Assembly (NCBI GenBank): GCA_020746875.1
Contig: JAGTJL010000023.1
Span: 62,001-126,000 of the forward strand
Origin: Rhexocercosporidium sp. MPI-PUGE-AT-0058
Lineage: Eukaryota > Ascomycota > Leotiomycetes > Helotiales
Direction: 5' to 3'
Length of the DNA: 64,000 nt
The stretch's first letter is position 1. The number at the start of each line of letters is the position of its first letter. This document shows, one piece after another, positions 12,901-23,955 of this stretch. The notes below the pieces were generated by a model. That model was not told where the DNA came from. It saw only the letters and a program-made list of their open reading frames with translations, and ran no database searches. The position numbers and the translations under genes are program-made.

Positions 12901-13218
12901 CTCCTGCCAAGCTGTGGGACTTACTGCTGTGTTATGTCGCGCTGCTCCCGACAGAGGAGATTTTGGTACTGACGAACGACAATGTATCGCTCTCATCTCC
13001 GCAGATGGTTTCAGTTGTGTGACCCATCGTCCACATCTGTTCCTCAGTGACGATCGACGGTCGTACACCTTGTGTACAGACTCCAACTAATCAGCACACA
13101 CCGTCCTTCATGCTCTCCCCCTATCTTCAGTCAAAGCTCATAATAAGCAACCTGCTTCTCTGATACAACTGTCTACCCATTCTAATGAGAGAACCAATCA
13201 CTCATCAATTCCTTCACA
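6968..13218. other. Long gene-poor stretch upstream of nmrA
   Basis: About 6 kb without a gene I can support. Up to 7360 the nmrA frame stays open through a Thr-rich trinucleotide stretch (about 7078-7135). The rest holds simple repeats (7958-8056; TGATG units about 8841-8865), many GAGTAGA-like runs and a hairpin at 10017-10051. Short open frames are low in complexity or lack recognisable motifs. Some of it may be nmrA leader or distal promoter. Confidence 0.6.
7958..8056. repeat. Imperfect GATGTGAT / GAGGCAAT short tandem repeats
   Basis: Alternating TGTGATG, GCGATGC and GGCAATGC units are seen directly. Open frames through this tract are Ser/His/Ile low complexity. Confidence 0.75.
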
Positions 13219-14704
13219 ATGCAATTTCTAAGCACCCTATTGCCAGCACTGGCAACTCACTTGACACTCGTTCTCGCCAATCCGCTCAGGGTAGACGTCT
13301 CTCTGGAGACCACCGAAGGGTTCCTTGTCCCCATACCTTTGGACAAAGGCTCAGTGATCACAGAGCCAACTATAGAACATCCATCGTGTGTAGTTGCCGT
13401 TCTACTCGTATTCAAGCGGAGCTAATTGAAGTCCAGGGCTGTTCTATTCTCGGAGCCTGGCTTTGGCGGCGAGCTGCAAGTATATGACCGCAGCGACTCT
13501 GGCTGCCTGAAAATTGTACGGGAACTCAGGACCGCCTTTCAATCCGTCACCATCATTGGATATTGTGCTTGTTCGTTTTATAAGGACAGCGATTTTTGCG
13601 AGGAACCGTACTTTTCTGGTACTGTTCCTGGAGGTTACCATGGCTATTTCCAAAACGAAGCATTTACATCTTTTAGGTGTACGACATCGTGTGAAGAGTC
13701 CCATACCATCGAGGTGCTTGAGGAAAGTCGAAATGCAGCCTCCGCGCAGCTGGACAGCTCGAAGATTGGACTCTCGCATGTCGCGATGTCGCCACCTGGA
13801 TATAAGGATACCGCAAAGTATGTACCCACGAAAAATCCCACATGTCCTACCAACTAACATTTGAATGAAAGGATTATTTTCTGGAACGACTTGAAGTTCA
13901 CTGGCAGCAAGAAGCGCTATCAAGTTTTTGATGACAAATGTTACGACTTCCCCAAAGACTTCGTCAACTATGTCGTCTCGGCAAAATTCGAGCCCAAAGT
14001 ATGGTACTGCACTTTCTACCCAAAAGAGTCTTGCCAGGCTGAGGAGGGATCGGATGAAGTCCACCAACTCCCAGCAGGAGAATACGATTTCTTGTTCCCA
14101 GAAGGCATGGATTTCGTATCTTTCAAGTGCAAGCTTTACGATAACAGGCCAGAGTCGCCACCTAGTGCTCTGAGTTCCATCTCGGCTGCAGATGAGTATG
14201 TAATCCGCATTCTTTTGCATTATGTTTGTTACTGACCATAAAAAAGCTCCAACCACCGTCGCCCATCCTCTTTCCAAACCGTCATGTCGCTTCCCAAGAG
14301 CAAAACCATCAAAACTGCGTATCAATTTGGCTTTGCAGAACCAGATTCACTGGCAGAGCAAGAAGTCAAGACTTTCGTTCCTAGGTAAGTTCCTTTGTTC
14401 GATGTACCTTCGGTGACTGATATCACTCCGTAAAAGCGTACAGCTCTACCCGATCCCAGGCTTTCATGGTCCCGTCAGCAACATCCCCTACTATCCTGGC
14501 ACTTGGGGGTGCGTCCCACTCAAGACCCCAGAAGAGATAAATTTCCATTCCATTCGGATGAGTCCAGAATTCCGCTCGTGCTCATTCCACTCAGAAAAGG
14601 CATGCAATGGGGATGTTGTGCTACGGATTGAGCAGACCACAGCATTCGTTCCAGGAACAGAAACGATGTCTCTCAGGACTATGTACTGTTCGTTTGAGTC
14701 TTAG
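13219..14704 (+). CDS. Secreted three-module beta/gamma-crystallin-like protein
   Basis: Function unknown. Five exons: 13219-13385, 13437-13817, 13872-14195, 14247-14384, 14437-14704; 425 residues, all introns 51-54 bases with GT, CTAAC/CTGAC and AG. An in-frame stop (13423-13425) lies inside intron 1. The first 20 residues (MQFLSTLLPALATHLTLVLA) look like a signal peptide. Three repeated modules start near residues 57, 183 and 338. Each opens with the crystallin-type motif aromatic-x4-Phe-x-Gly: FSEPGFGG, WNDLKFTG, YPIPGFHG. Each then has C-x21/22-C-[ST]-F-[YH]-x4/5-C and a closing Cys. The four-Cys frame suggests two disulfides per module. Family assignment rests on this motif and spacing alone. 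A one-module relative lies at 21094 and a decayed one at 16050. Confidence 0.8.
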
Positions 14705-16049
14705 GATCATCACTGGAGGAATGGACAGAAGCAGGTGATCGTACTGTTGCCCAGCTATTTCATGTATGTCGCAACACGAAATATTCACGTCTTGCTAGTC
14801 CATAGCTAGATACTTCAATATACTACTACGAGGATAGATTTCCTGGCCTGTAATGCCGGTTAATTCCACATGCTCCAGTATGTGCCACATCTGCTAGCTG
14901 TGGCTCTTAGAACTCCGTTCTCCGTATGACTTTCAACCACAAGACGTCATAGTGTTTCAATTGTGGTTATGAGCCATGTTTCTCAGCGGTAAATTGCCCC
15001 AGAGCGATCTGGTACCCTGCACAGCAGACTAAGATCTCGCCGGTTGCTACAACCTCAGCTTCGTCACCACATCTAGATTTCTGCACAGGGTGTGATCACC
15101 GATTGCCGAGCTACCTCTCTGGTTGGGACGTATACTTGCGCAACACCTAGCGCACTTTTGCTAGCATCGAAGCGTCAGAAATCCGGTGGGTGCATATTCC
15201 TTGTATCCACGGTAGTCTGGTCTACCGAGACGGTGTTTGCTCCAGCTTCTTGTAACTATGTCAACTGACAAATTTCAATCGAAGAATGTGACAATTAAAA
15301 TTCTCAAAATGTCCTTTCTCAGCACATGATGTGTCTTATTGAGTGCTTGCAAGATTTCCCTAGAGAATCAAGATGACTATCGTCTTTTTTAATTTCCTGT
15401 TCCGAATACAAGCCAAGCAGAGCACGACAGGTAGCTGTGACCTAGAGTGTGAAAACTTATGTCACAAGATTGAATATCGTTTGCTTGCAAGAGTTGCTTA
15501 GGCGGACTCAATGCGACGCCGCAAAAGTAGATCTGCATTTGTGATACCTCGTGCACACACCACAGAGCGCGGCTCTTCTTTCCCTTTCCCTTAGGTAGCC
15601 TATTTCAGGTGGCTTGATGAATTGCAATGAGACGATGTACCCCAAACATTGCCTAGTGGTGTGCTACGGTTGCCGTTGGTAGAGAAAATATTGAATAGAA
15701 GTGCTCGGTATCCTCAACTACCTGGAAATCTCCTGGGATTGCGCTCATTGACTCGACCAAGATCTGCTCTTCCATACTAATCTCTGTAGTTTTGGTTCTT
15801 CGGCCTTTCGCTCATTGCAAACCACTTCAGTTGAATACTGAAAGTCTGGATTCTGGAGTTGAAGTATCTCTCGCTTATCCTGCATCATGATTCTAGTCTG
15901 CATGTGGCTGACATCTTCCTCCAGAATCGACATCTTGATCGAATATACCTTGTCCATCATCTCGCCATCGCGGAAAATTATAAGTCATCGGTGCGGGTAC
16001 ACTCTTTCTCCTACAACATTTGACTGACACAAACATGCACAGCGTTAAT
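14705..16049. other. Intergenic region, no gene recognised
   Basis: No exon with clear motifs on either strand. A minus-strand open frame (15960-15745) has a helical, charged look but no match I know and is left out. Confidence 0.6.
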
Positions 16050-16858
16050 TAGCATCTACAACAAACCCTAGCGTTGAGGGGACGTCGAGATTTTCGACGT
16101 CGCCATTGAGGAGTGCTACGAAATTGAGAGAGTTGCGTCTATCACAATCCGTTCTACAATCTGGATATCCGGTTTCTACTACGAGACTTCATGTGCGGGT
16201 GACATAGTGCATTCAGAAATGTCCGGAGACACGGAGAAATTGCTGCCTAACGACAATGATTACCACTCTATGCGCTACGCATAGAAACAAGATCTCCAGG
16301 TACTCTAGACGAATGTCAACGAGCGCCTCAGGGATGACCATCAAGAACAACGGTATGTGAAGCTGAATACACCTATGACTTTGCTTGTAGGAGAGTTCTG
16401 CAAAAGCTAAAAAGTCTTTAGACCTGGACTCGCGAGCCAGAAATCAATCCACCAGCTTTATACCGAAGAATTGTTTGAGCCAGACACCGATACCGCTCCA
16501 TATCTAGCACTTTCTCAATATAGCTAGTTATTCAATGAACAATGCAGAATCATCTTTTACCCCAAATCCAAATCTCTAGGTGTTGGACAAAGCTTCGAAG
16601 ATAGTGGAGATACGTGCACTGCCATCCCAAAGCGCACTGTAGGCAACGTAGCTTCCTTGAGTTTCAGCATCAATGTCTGGTACTGCGATTTCTTCTCAGA
16701 CAAAGAAAACAAAGGCAACAAACTAGAAACACTAGGAAATGGTGGGAGTGATAACATCAAAGAGGTCGGTAAGTGGTTCAAGAGTATTGTGTGTGCTTTC
16801 AACAATTTGCCTCTGCCGCCGTCAGATATCTCGCAAGTGAGATCAAAATTTTCGTGAA
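16050..16858 (+). pseudogene. Decayed crystallin-like secreted protein (two module remnants)
   Basis: Two stretches align with modules of the gene at 13219. The first (about 16055-16284) reads YNKP-stop-R-stop-GDVEIFD, which lines up column by column with FSEPGFGGELQVYD of module 1, then EECYEIERVASITI and FYYETSCAGD. Two in-frame stops fall exactly in the crystallin motif. The second (about 16550-16858) reads IIFYPKSKSLG, then C-x22-C (CTAIP...VWYC), FFSDKE and SIVC, and matches module 2 (IIFWNDLKFTG, VWYCTFYPKES). Its third Cys is missing. I find no start or signal peptide upstream. It could in part be a live gene with splicing I have missed, but the stops favour a relic. Confidence 0.55.
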
Positions 16859-18584
16859 AGGTAGTGGAATGCACTTATTGGGTCGACATTGTACTGAGCT
16901 AGCTAACGACTGATAGGCTTGTTGTATGTCAACTGGAGTTGATGTTTGTTCTAGAGATATGAATCCAGCAATGAGGATCGGAAAGTGGAAGGCGGGGGTG
17001 AAATGATTGCCGATGAACTTTCCAAGGTTGACTTGTACACCCGAGGTGCAGCGATATCCAGTATCTAAAAACTACGATAATTACTGCGTTTAATTTGTCT
17101 GTGATGCTTTGAAAATGCAGTCAGAAACTTGGTTCTGACGCTTATTTCCGATGACCAGAAGTTCATTGATGGTCACGCCGGAGTCTTTTCCCGCCGTACC
17201 TCGCGTACTTGCCAGGCACACTTAGTTACTACACGTGGTGCTACACCCGCCTTTATGAAGAGAGAGAAGAAGGCACTATCCTTGCATTGTATATGCGAAG
17301 TCTGTGCTGGGATTCCTCATTCGATGCATGTCGGGTTGAAGAAACACTACCTCGCTTAACCCCTTTTCACCGTGCCAGACACCCGTGAATTGTAGAAGCT
17401 AATAAATCTATTTATGCTAACAGAAACATTCAAGTATAAATATACAGAACAGATCGAACTCTGTATATCTCTTATTCTCTTCCCTTCGTGTCGCTTGCAG
17501 ACTTACTCCATTCCAAGCTACCCACTCAATCATATCCTCCACGACTCAAAGCGACCTCAAACTACTTCTGCAATAACTTGGTCAGAGCAAGATGAGTAAA
17601 GCGCCATACTTGAAACCGGGTATTCCTTCCACCCATGCGCCTTTGACACACACTAGCCAGATGGGCGGTCCTGGCAGGGCTATGCGTAAGTCAAGCTTTG
17701 ATCTCCTATTGACTCGAGAAAGCTGGTGACCTTCTGTGAAAGTGCTTAGATGTTTGAATAGAAATAAACAGCTAGCCAAAAGTTCAGCGATAGTAGCGGA
17801 AAATCGAGCCATGAGCTAAGGTGGTAATGATGGTAATTGCTGCTGTGGTTACTGGGGATGGCGGATGCAACTGTTGCAGTTGTGGGTGCTAGAAGATGAC
17901 AGAGAAACACTTGATTGACATGGTCGAGCATGGTCATACGAGAAGTGCAAGTTGAGTATGGTTTTGGGCCAGCCCGCATTGAATTTCATTTATCCCTCGA
18001 AAATGGGTTCGCAAATGTATCAATGCCTTCAAGAGCTGTCCTAGTGATGAAGATGGTTGCATTTGACTTGGAGTTCATCAGCTTACAGTGTATGTGGGGC
18101 GGTATTTGGAAAACAACCGTATTCGTGCAACCATGAGAAGAAAGATTGACACAGTATCCAACGCATACTTACCGTATCGACTGTAAGCAATTCTTCAAAT
18201 AACGGGACTGGTTTGATACCGGTTGATGAGGTGCCAAGAATCGGTGATAGGTACGTTTCGGGATGAGGTTGAATTTTGCCAAGATGCAAACCCAGACTCC
18301 CCCAGGAAAGTGGAGCGTTAAAAAGCAAATAAAAGTTTCTAGAGTTGCGAGTGGGCGACCTGTGCATGTGGACTCTATGCAATACGCTAAACTCGTTCGA
18401 GGACTTTGGCGGTGTATTGCGGCAATCTTTGAGAATAAAGATATTAAATGAAGTGATGATTCCTGTTCGTGAAAAATGATAGCGAATGCCATCAATTGAA
18501 GTCCTGGAGTTTCATCTCGCACAAATCTCCCACCAGATTGTCTCCGCTCTATTTCAGCTCTTTGGAGAAAACAATAATACGAAG
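16859..18584. other. Intergenic region, no gene recognised
   Basis: AT-rich with scattered short open frames. A possible short first exon at 17592 followed by GTAAGT gave no convincing second exon. No supported feature. Confidence 0.55.
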
Positions 18585-19391
18585 ATGTCAAAGTTGTTCG
18601 TCTCATTCGTAGCCTTGCTTGCCATGCTCGATAGCACGTCGGCAGTAACCATTTCCGCCAGCCAATGTATGCCTGTGGGAACGATCGAACATGAATACAC
18701 CCTTGGTGGATGTAGACCCGTCATATTTTTCTACGCTCGTGGCTCCACCGAGACACTCAACATGGTGAATTAAACACTATTCGAAGCCCCTAAACTTCAG
18801 CTAACAAGAAATGTCAAGGGCGATGCTGTCTACAGCCCAGGGCCGCCAACAGCAAAAGGGTTGAGAGACATCTATGGTTGTGACAACATTGCCGTGGAAG
18901 GGATCGACTACGGAGCTCTCGTGGAAACCAATTACTTGCCAGGAGGGGCTCGCCCAGGGGAGGCAATGATGATGCATGATCTTCTCATCAATGCAGCGAG
19001 TCAATGTCCCCAATCATCTCTTCTCGTGGGGGCATACAGGTTCGTTGCTCTGTTTTGCCTTCATTTCCCCGATATCTTTGGAATGAAAGCTAACTTCATT
19101 GACATCATCCTCAGCCAAGGAGCTGCCCTGACCCACCGTGCAATCGAGATTCTTCCGGAAAATGTCATGAGTCAAATTTCTGGCGTCGTACTCTACGGCG
19201 ACACCCAGAATCTTCAAGATCAAGGACAGATTCCCAACTTCTCGAAAGCTAAAACGCTGGTCATTTGTAATGAGGGCGATGTGATTTGTGCTGGTAACTT
19301 GACCATCACATATCCGCACATTGGCTATGTGGCGCGAGTTCCAGAGGCGTTGAGTTTCTTCAAAGATCAGCTTGAAAATACCCGAAAATAA
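18585..19391 (+). CDS. Secreted cutinase (carbohydrate esterase family 5-like)
   Basis: Serine esterase predicted to cleave cutin or similar polyesters outside the cell. Exons 18585-18764, 18819-19039 and 19115-19391 give 225 residues. The first 20 residues (MSKLFVSFVALLAMLDSTSA) are a signal peptide. CRPVIFFYARGSTETLNM is the family's N-terminal block. Splicing joins GAY-S-QGAALTHRA, placing the nucleophile at Ser134, whose codon is split AG/C by intron 2. The rest of the triad is Asp189 in CNEGDVICAG and His202 in YPHIGY. Length fits fungal cutinases. It lies between two crystallin-like loci in a secreted-protein island. An upstream in-frame extension to 18486 is ignored because it would bury the signal peptide. 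Confidence 0.93.
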
Positions 19392-21093
19392 GAACTGTCA
19401 TGTCTGGGAGGACCGCGATGCGTAATTTCCAAGGAAGGTTACTTGGAAACTGCTCGGAGGATATCACTTGCTTCGTTGCAGGTGAAGTCATCTAGTCGTT
19501 CGAGAACCCGAATCTGGAATTGATATACAATAGAGTAACCCGAAATAAATAAATGCAAAGTGTCAAACGTGACAGAAATTAGAGACTCATATTTGATGAA
19601 GAAGAGTCGCACAATGCCATACCCGAGTCGAGTCTGCTTTCAAGCTTCATTCTGCCCTAGTTTGAGTAACATGAGCATCGTCGACATTATCTCGATGCCC
19701 GGAACTTCTCACCTCTGGATGAGAGTCCAGGCATGAATAAATTTGCAGCCGCTTAGCAATCGACAGCCCAGCCTGCTGGTTCAACTTGCTAACAACGACA
19801 CATTGCTTTTGCCTGTAGGTCCAGCATACTTAGCTTTCCTGCTACTTGCCCTTTTGTTCCTCTCCAGACTGAAGTCGGTGAGAAAAACATTAGCGTCGAG
19901 AAGTAAGATTGCACCCTGCTAGTATGCGCAGTCCAAGTGAGAGTATCATGGAATATATCTCAGACGACCATTGGGTGCGAAGATAAACAGAAATATATGT
20001 GCTATAATCATATTTCAATTGTAAGACTGTTTGGGTCACCACACAGCGAAGGATTTCTGGTTCTAAGCAGGTGCTGTTTAAGAGAGCAAAGGTACCTCAC
20101 AGCCCTTGGAGCAAATACCAACACCCTTAGCAATGGAACCAGACAGGCTGGTCTTGGCAACCCTAGAACTCTGAAAAGTACTTAGTCCGAATAGGCACAG
20201 TGTTAGACTCTATCCGAAGCCTCTTTTTCAAGTGACCATCAAACGATTTTAAATTTTCCCCCCTCGCGGTGCAACCCTATCGACGTATGTACCGAAAGAG
20301 AAGAATTTTTTATTTAGGTCGTTTATACTTGGCTCAGAGGCCCCCGAGTACCGTTTTGTTAACTCGAAGGGTTTCAGTAGTTAGTATAAAGCAAAGATCT
20401 TCAAGTCAAGGCCAGTAATTAAGATGAAGAGCAAGGGAGATTTGAGCTTCAAATAAGTTGTATGGAAACGAGATACTTTACAATAATGCCTTGAAGCTTG
20501 GGAATTTGTTTAGTAGAAACAATTTCCTACTGATGTATATTTTAATTGAAGATAGATCGGTATTTATCCGTTAGTTTACAAAAAACAAGCCAACGAAGAC
20601 TCGTTGGTTCGGATTGAAGATGATTAGCAAGTGCAGGAGGACAGCTAGAGAGATGTCTATGCCTCTAATGGCCTGCAATATGACAAGTCACTGTGCTCTA
20701 GTTACGTGGTGCTCTACAGATTGCAGCCTAGCCCTTTCGTCGACAATAAAGATAATCAAATTTTCATTGAATAACCTCGCTTCGGCCCCTTTTCCTGACC
20801 TGCCCAGATGCCATCGTGACTTTGAGCGAGCACAATCAAGATCATCAGACGATACTCCAAATGAACAAGCAATGTGGTAGACAAACCACCCAAATCTATC
20901 ACCTCGACTCATCACGTTACAGGTCTCTGTGTCGGAGGTGCCGTGGGGCATCTGTATAGCTAAGTAACATTTGGGTATTTATTCAGAGATTATCCACGAG
21001 GTTCCCTTTTCTGAACAGTAAAAGGTTCAGACATTATCACAAATCGATTCCTAACATAGGGATCTAACTTTACTTCCGGATTGTCAAGCAATC
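19392..21093. other. Intergenic region, no gene recognised
   Basis: AT-rich. A hydrophobic piece on the plus strand near 19816-19905 (AYLAFLLLALLFLSRLKSVR) could be the remnant of a membrane anchor, but it has no linked coding sequence. Confidence 0.55.
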
Positions 21094-21607
21094 ATGCATT
21101 ACGGAAGTTCCTTCTCTGCGATCCTGTTCTCTCTGCCTCTCATCGTCCTTCCAAGCATGGCAGCTCTAACCAAGTTGATCTCCACCGCAGACACGCAGTA
21201 CGCCTTACCCTGCTCCCACTCGCTACACTCACTGACAGTTGATCCACAGCATTATCTTGATAGTGTACTCATCCAACAACTTTGGTGGTACCAAAACTAC
21301 CTTCAGCGGATTGTACTCAACCTGCTACGGCATACCCGACGAATTTCAAACGAAAATCATGTCCTTGAAGCTTGGCGATGATATCAAGAGTTGCCATTTG
21401 TACAAGCAGGCTGGATGTTCGAAGCCAGGCGGACAACTGATCTACACAGAGGACCAGCGGGATTTTAATTTGAGAAGGTGCAAAGCGTGGAGTGTTTCCA
21501 TGGGGGTGACGATTGAGCTGTGGGAATATTCATTAGGATCATGGATGTGCATTTTGTGCTCTTCATACAGTGGAATCATCGTTGTTTTCCTGGTTCAATT
21601 GGGTTAG
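21094..21607 (+). CDS. Small secreted one-module crystallin-like protein
   Basis: Function unknown. Exons 21094-21197 and 21250-21607 give 153 residues; the 52-base intron has a CACTGAC branch and CACAG end. The N-terminus (hydrophobic through VLPSMA) is a signal peptide. One module follows: YSSNNFGG matches aromatic-x4-Phe-x-Gly, then C-x22-C, HLYKQAG, C and a final Cys at FNLRRC, the same frame as the modules of the 425-residue protein. The last 40 or so residues (GVTIELWEYSLGSWMC onward) are hydrophobic and unlike the other copies, so the true 3' end may differ, for example by a missed intron or a frameshift near 21500. Confidence 0.72.
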
Positions 21608-22634
21608 GGGTGGTGGTGCGGCTTCCGGCATTGTACGTCCAGTAGGAAAATGTGATGTCTTCCTATATGCTTAGTACTTTCAACTCGTCATCTAAAATAC
21701 ACGAAGAAACATATTAGACGATAAGAAATGTCACTATTGTATTTCTTTGGTTAGGATTGGATGGGATTATAAAGGGGACCTACTGGGAAAGGGATAGAAC
21801 TCCGTCTCCATTGACTCAATTGCAAACCTGCGCTGCCCTCGAAATTGCTCTGCGTGCACATGGAAAGCAAATGTTCTGTTGCCTGGCGTGTACATTCCAA
21901 TATGTCAACATGTATCTCGACGAGCCTGGTGTCTGAATCTCAGCCCCCGCGGGTGTGTAGCGTCTCACAAGAGTTCAGGGCTGTGCTGCGAGCCAATAAT
22001 GCTGTACCAAAATCATTGAAGCATGAGCCCAGTGAAATGTACGACTAGACAATCTCCAAAGCACTCGCCGCGGGTGGTTACGAGACGATAAGTAATGTGC
22101 CGCGGGTGAATAGAGGATTGTCAATTTATGACTGGTTAGGGTAAGCATAGCATGGAAATCATATCGTCGCATTCGCACTCGCACTCGCGCTTCTCCAAAG
22201 CCGCACTTTGAATTTGAGACGGGTTTGAGGGGAAATAACGTGCCAAAAGTCAATTGATAACCGCTCGAAAACTCAATTGCCTGTTGCTGTTTTTAAGATC
22301 ATGTAACAGTCAACCAACCTGCTGAGGGTACAGAATTAGCTACCGCTAACGTCCCTGGATCTGCTTGTGTTTTGGTCATTCAAATACTTGGAGCCCCGAG
22401 GAAATGTTTCATCAAACTGGTCCCCAAGCCGGAAGATCACAACATCTTCGAAATGTATCGTATGATATCGGCAGCTGTGGCAAGCTTCGAAGCCTACAGA
22501 TCATCGCTATACGTTACTGCTTGTCATTAGTAGATATGTAGAGCTTTTGACGGGCGTTCCCAACTACGACTTCATTGCTCAAATATGTCGAAATCACTGC
22601 CTCGTCCCAGGACTCAAATTCTAAAGGTCCGGAA
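21608..22634. other. Intergenic region, no gene recognised
   Basis: No supported coding sequence. It separates the crystallin-like gene from the decarboxylase relic. Confidence 0.55.
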
Positions 22635-23955
22635 ATGACGTCCATAGAAGCTCCGGTTACAGCCAGCGCTGTCCAAGACAACAAGTCTGACCAAGAAGTG
22701 AGCTCATACTTCATCGGTCCTCAAGCAGAGAACCTGGGCGATATCAGAGACAACATCGACTTTATTCTCAACGAGCTTCAATAGGCCAGAAATAACCACT
22801 TCCCTAAAGGTGGAGTAAGTCTCTAGTGTAATTTCCAATACCTAAGCATCGATTATTTGTTAACTAGGAGCTGTTGCTGCCATCTGAAAACAAAGCCCTT
22901 CATTACAAGGCGACTCGAAAGTCAGATATTCCAAGTATGCAAGAAACAAGTCTCCAATGCAGTGACCGAAGCAGCTCATCTGCTAGGCAAACAGCTCTGT
23001 AAGATGTTTAGGTATAGCATAGATACCTGGAAGAACGACCAACCGTATAGTAGGTTGGGGCAACATCACATGTGGCGGAACGGTTGGGAGTCTGGAGAGC
23101 ATTTGTTGATTGATGCCGTTTTCTCCAACATAACTTGTACTGACAAATTATCAGGGTCGGTAAGATAGCTCCAGGAATTTTCCTGGATGCGAATAACTGA
23201 CACTCACCCTCCTAAGCTCATAATCTCAAGTTTCTACCCATTTTCCATATTCAAAGCCCCTGCAGCCGAAAGGTCTCAAATTGGTGGCCGAATCCTTTCA
23301 CATCACCACGTTTATTGGGGAAAACAAACTCTTCACCGATTTGAGTGCCTGGGAACTACTCAATTTCAAGGCTAAGGATGTGCAAGATATCCCCGACTGG
23401 CTTGCTCCGGATATGAAATCTCCCCCAAGTTCGTGTTAGAGTACAGCATCTAGAAATTAGGCAAAGATGTCCTTGAGTGAGGATTCGATCCAAAGCCGCC
23501 CTCAGGCATGACACTAAAATTTCAAGCAATTGCTGGTAATGGCGCCTAAAATGTAACTGGTGTTCCAGCAGAGAATGGCGCTCATCTTCGCATCGACAAA
23601 CTTGAAAAGCACCAGAATCAGAGTCTCGCAAACAAATAAGTAGTCTATATAGTTGTTGCCATCATTGGATCAACGGAAGAAGGCTGCGTCGATCGTCTGA
23701 GCGAGATGCTAGCTCCGAGGAAGAAGTTCCAAGCTCGTGGATTGTCTTTTCCTCGTCCGTGCTGATGCGCATGGAGTAGATCTTTTGCTTCTATGCTACC
23801 TAATGAGTACCAACCTGGCGACAATGGCACGGATTCCTCCTTCAAGGTAAAGATTAGCTCTATATTCTCTACAATGATCCATTCGAGAGGACTGAGAAGG
23901 TTATTAAGTTGAGAGAGGAATTTGATGAGATTGGGAAGAACATGGACGATTGACT
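22635..23955 (+). pseudogene. Relic of a PLP-dependent (group II, tyrosine-type) decarboxylase
   Basis: Broken pieces appear in family order. 22635-22784: start Met, then YFIGPQAENLGDIRDN and a TAG stop (22782-22784), followed in frame by ARNNHFP. About 22950-23048: VSNAVTEAAHLLGK fused to QLCKMF and DTWKNDQPY; the SPRY/NPNNV part that normally lies between them is missing, so a deletion is likely. About 23053-23106, in another frame: GWGNITCGGTVGSLESIC, the phosphate-binding region. About 23331-23415: FTDLSAWELLNFKAKDVQDI. About 23648-23750: IVVAIIGSTEEGCVDRLSEM, then a stop and SFASML. Stops and frame changes between the blocks rule out a working enzyme. The PLP lysine motif (DPHK) was not found. 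Confidence 0.78.

Noticed and set aside
13423..13425. In-frame stop that would make the 425-residue crystallin-like gene a pseudogene
   Set aside because: It lies inside a regular 51-base intron (13386-13436) with GTGTGT donor, CTAAT branch and CAG end, and splicing restores the frame.
17592..17818. Possible short two-exon gene starting MSKAPYLKPGIPSTHAPLTH with a good GTAAGT donor
   Set aside because: None of the nearby acceptors leads to a convincing second exon, and the predicted product would be only about 50-60 residues with no recognisable motif.
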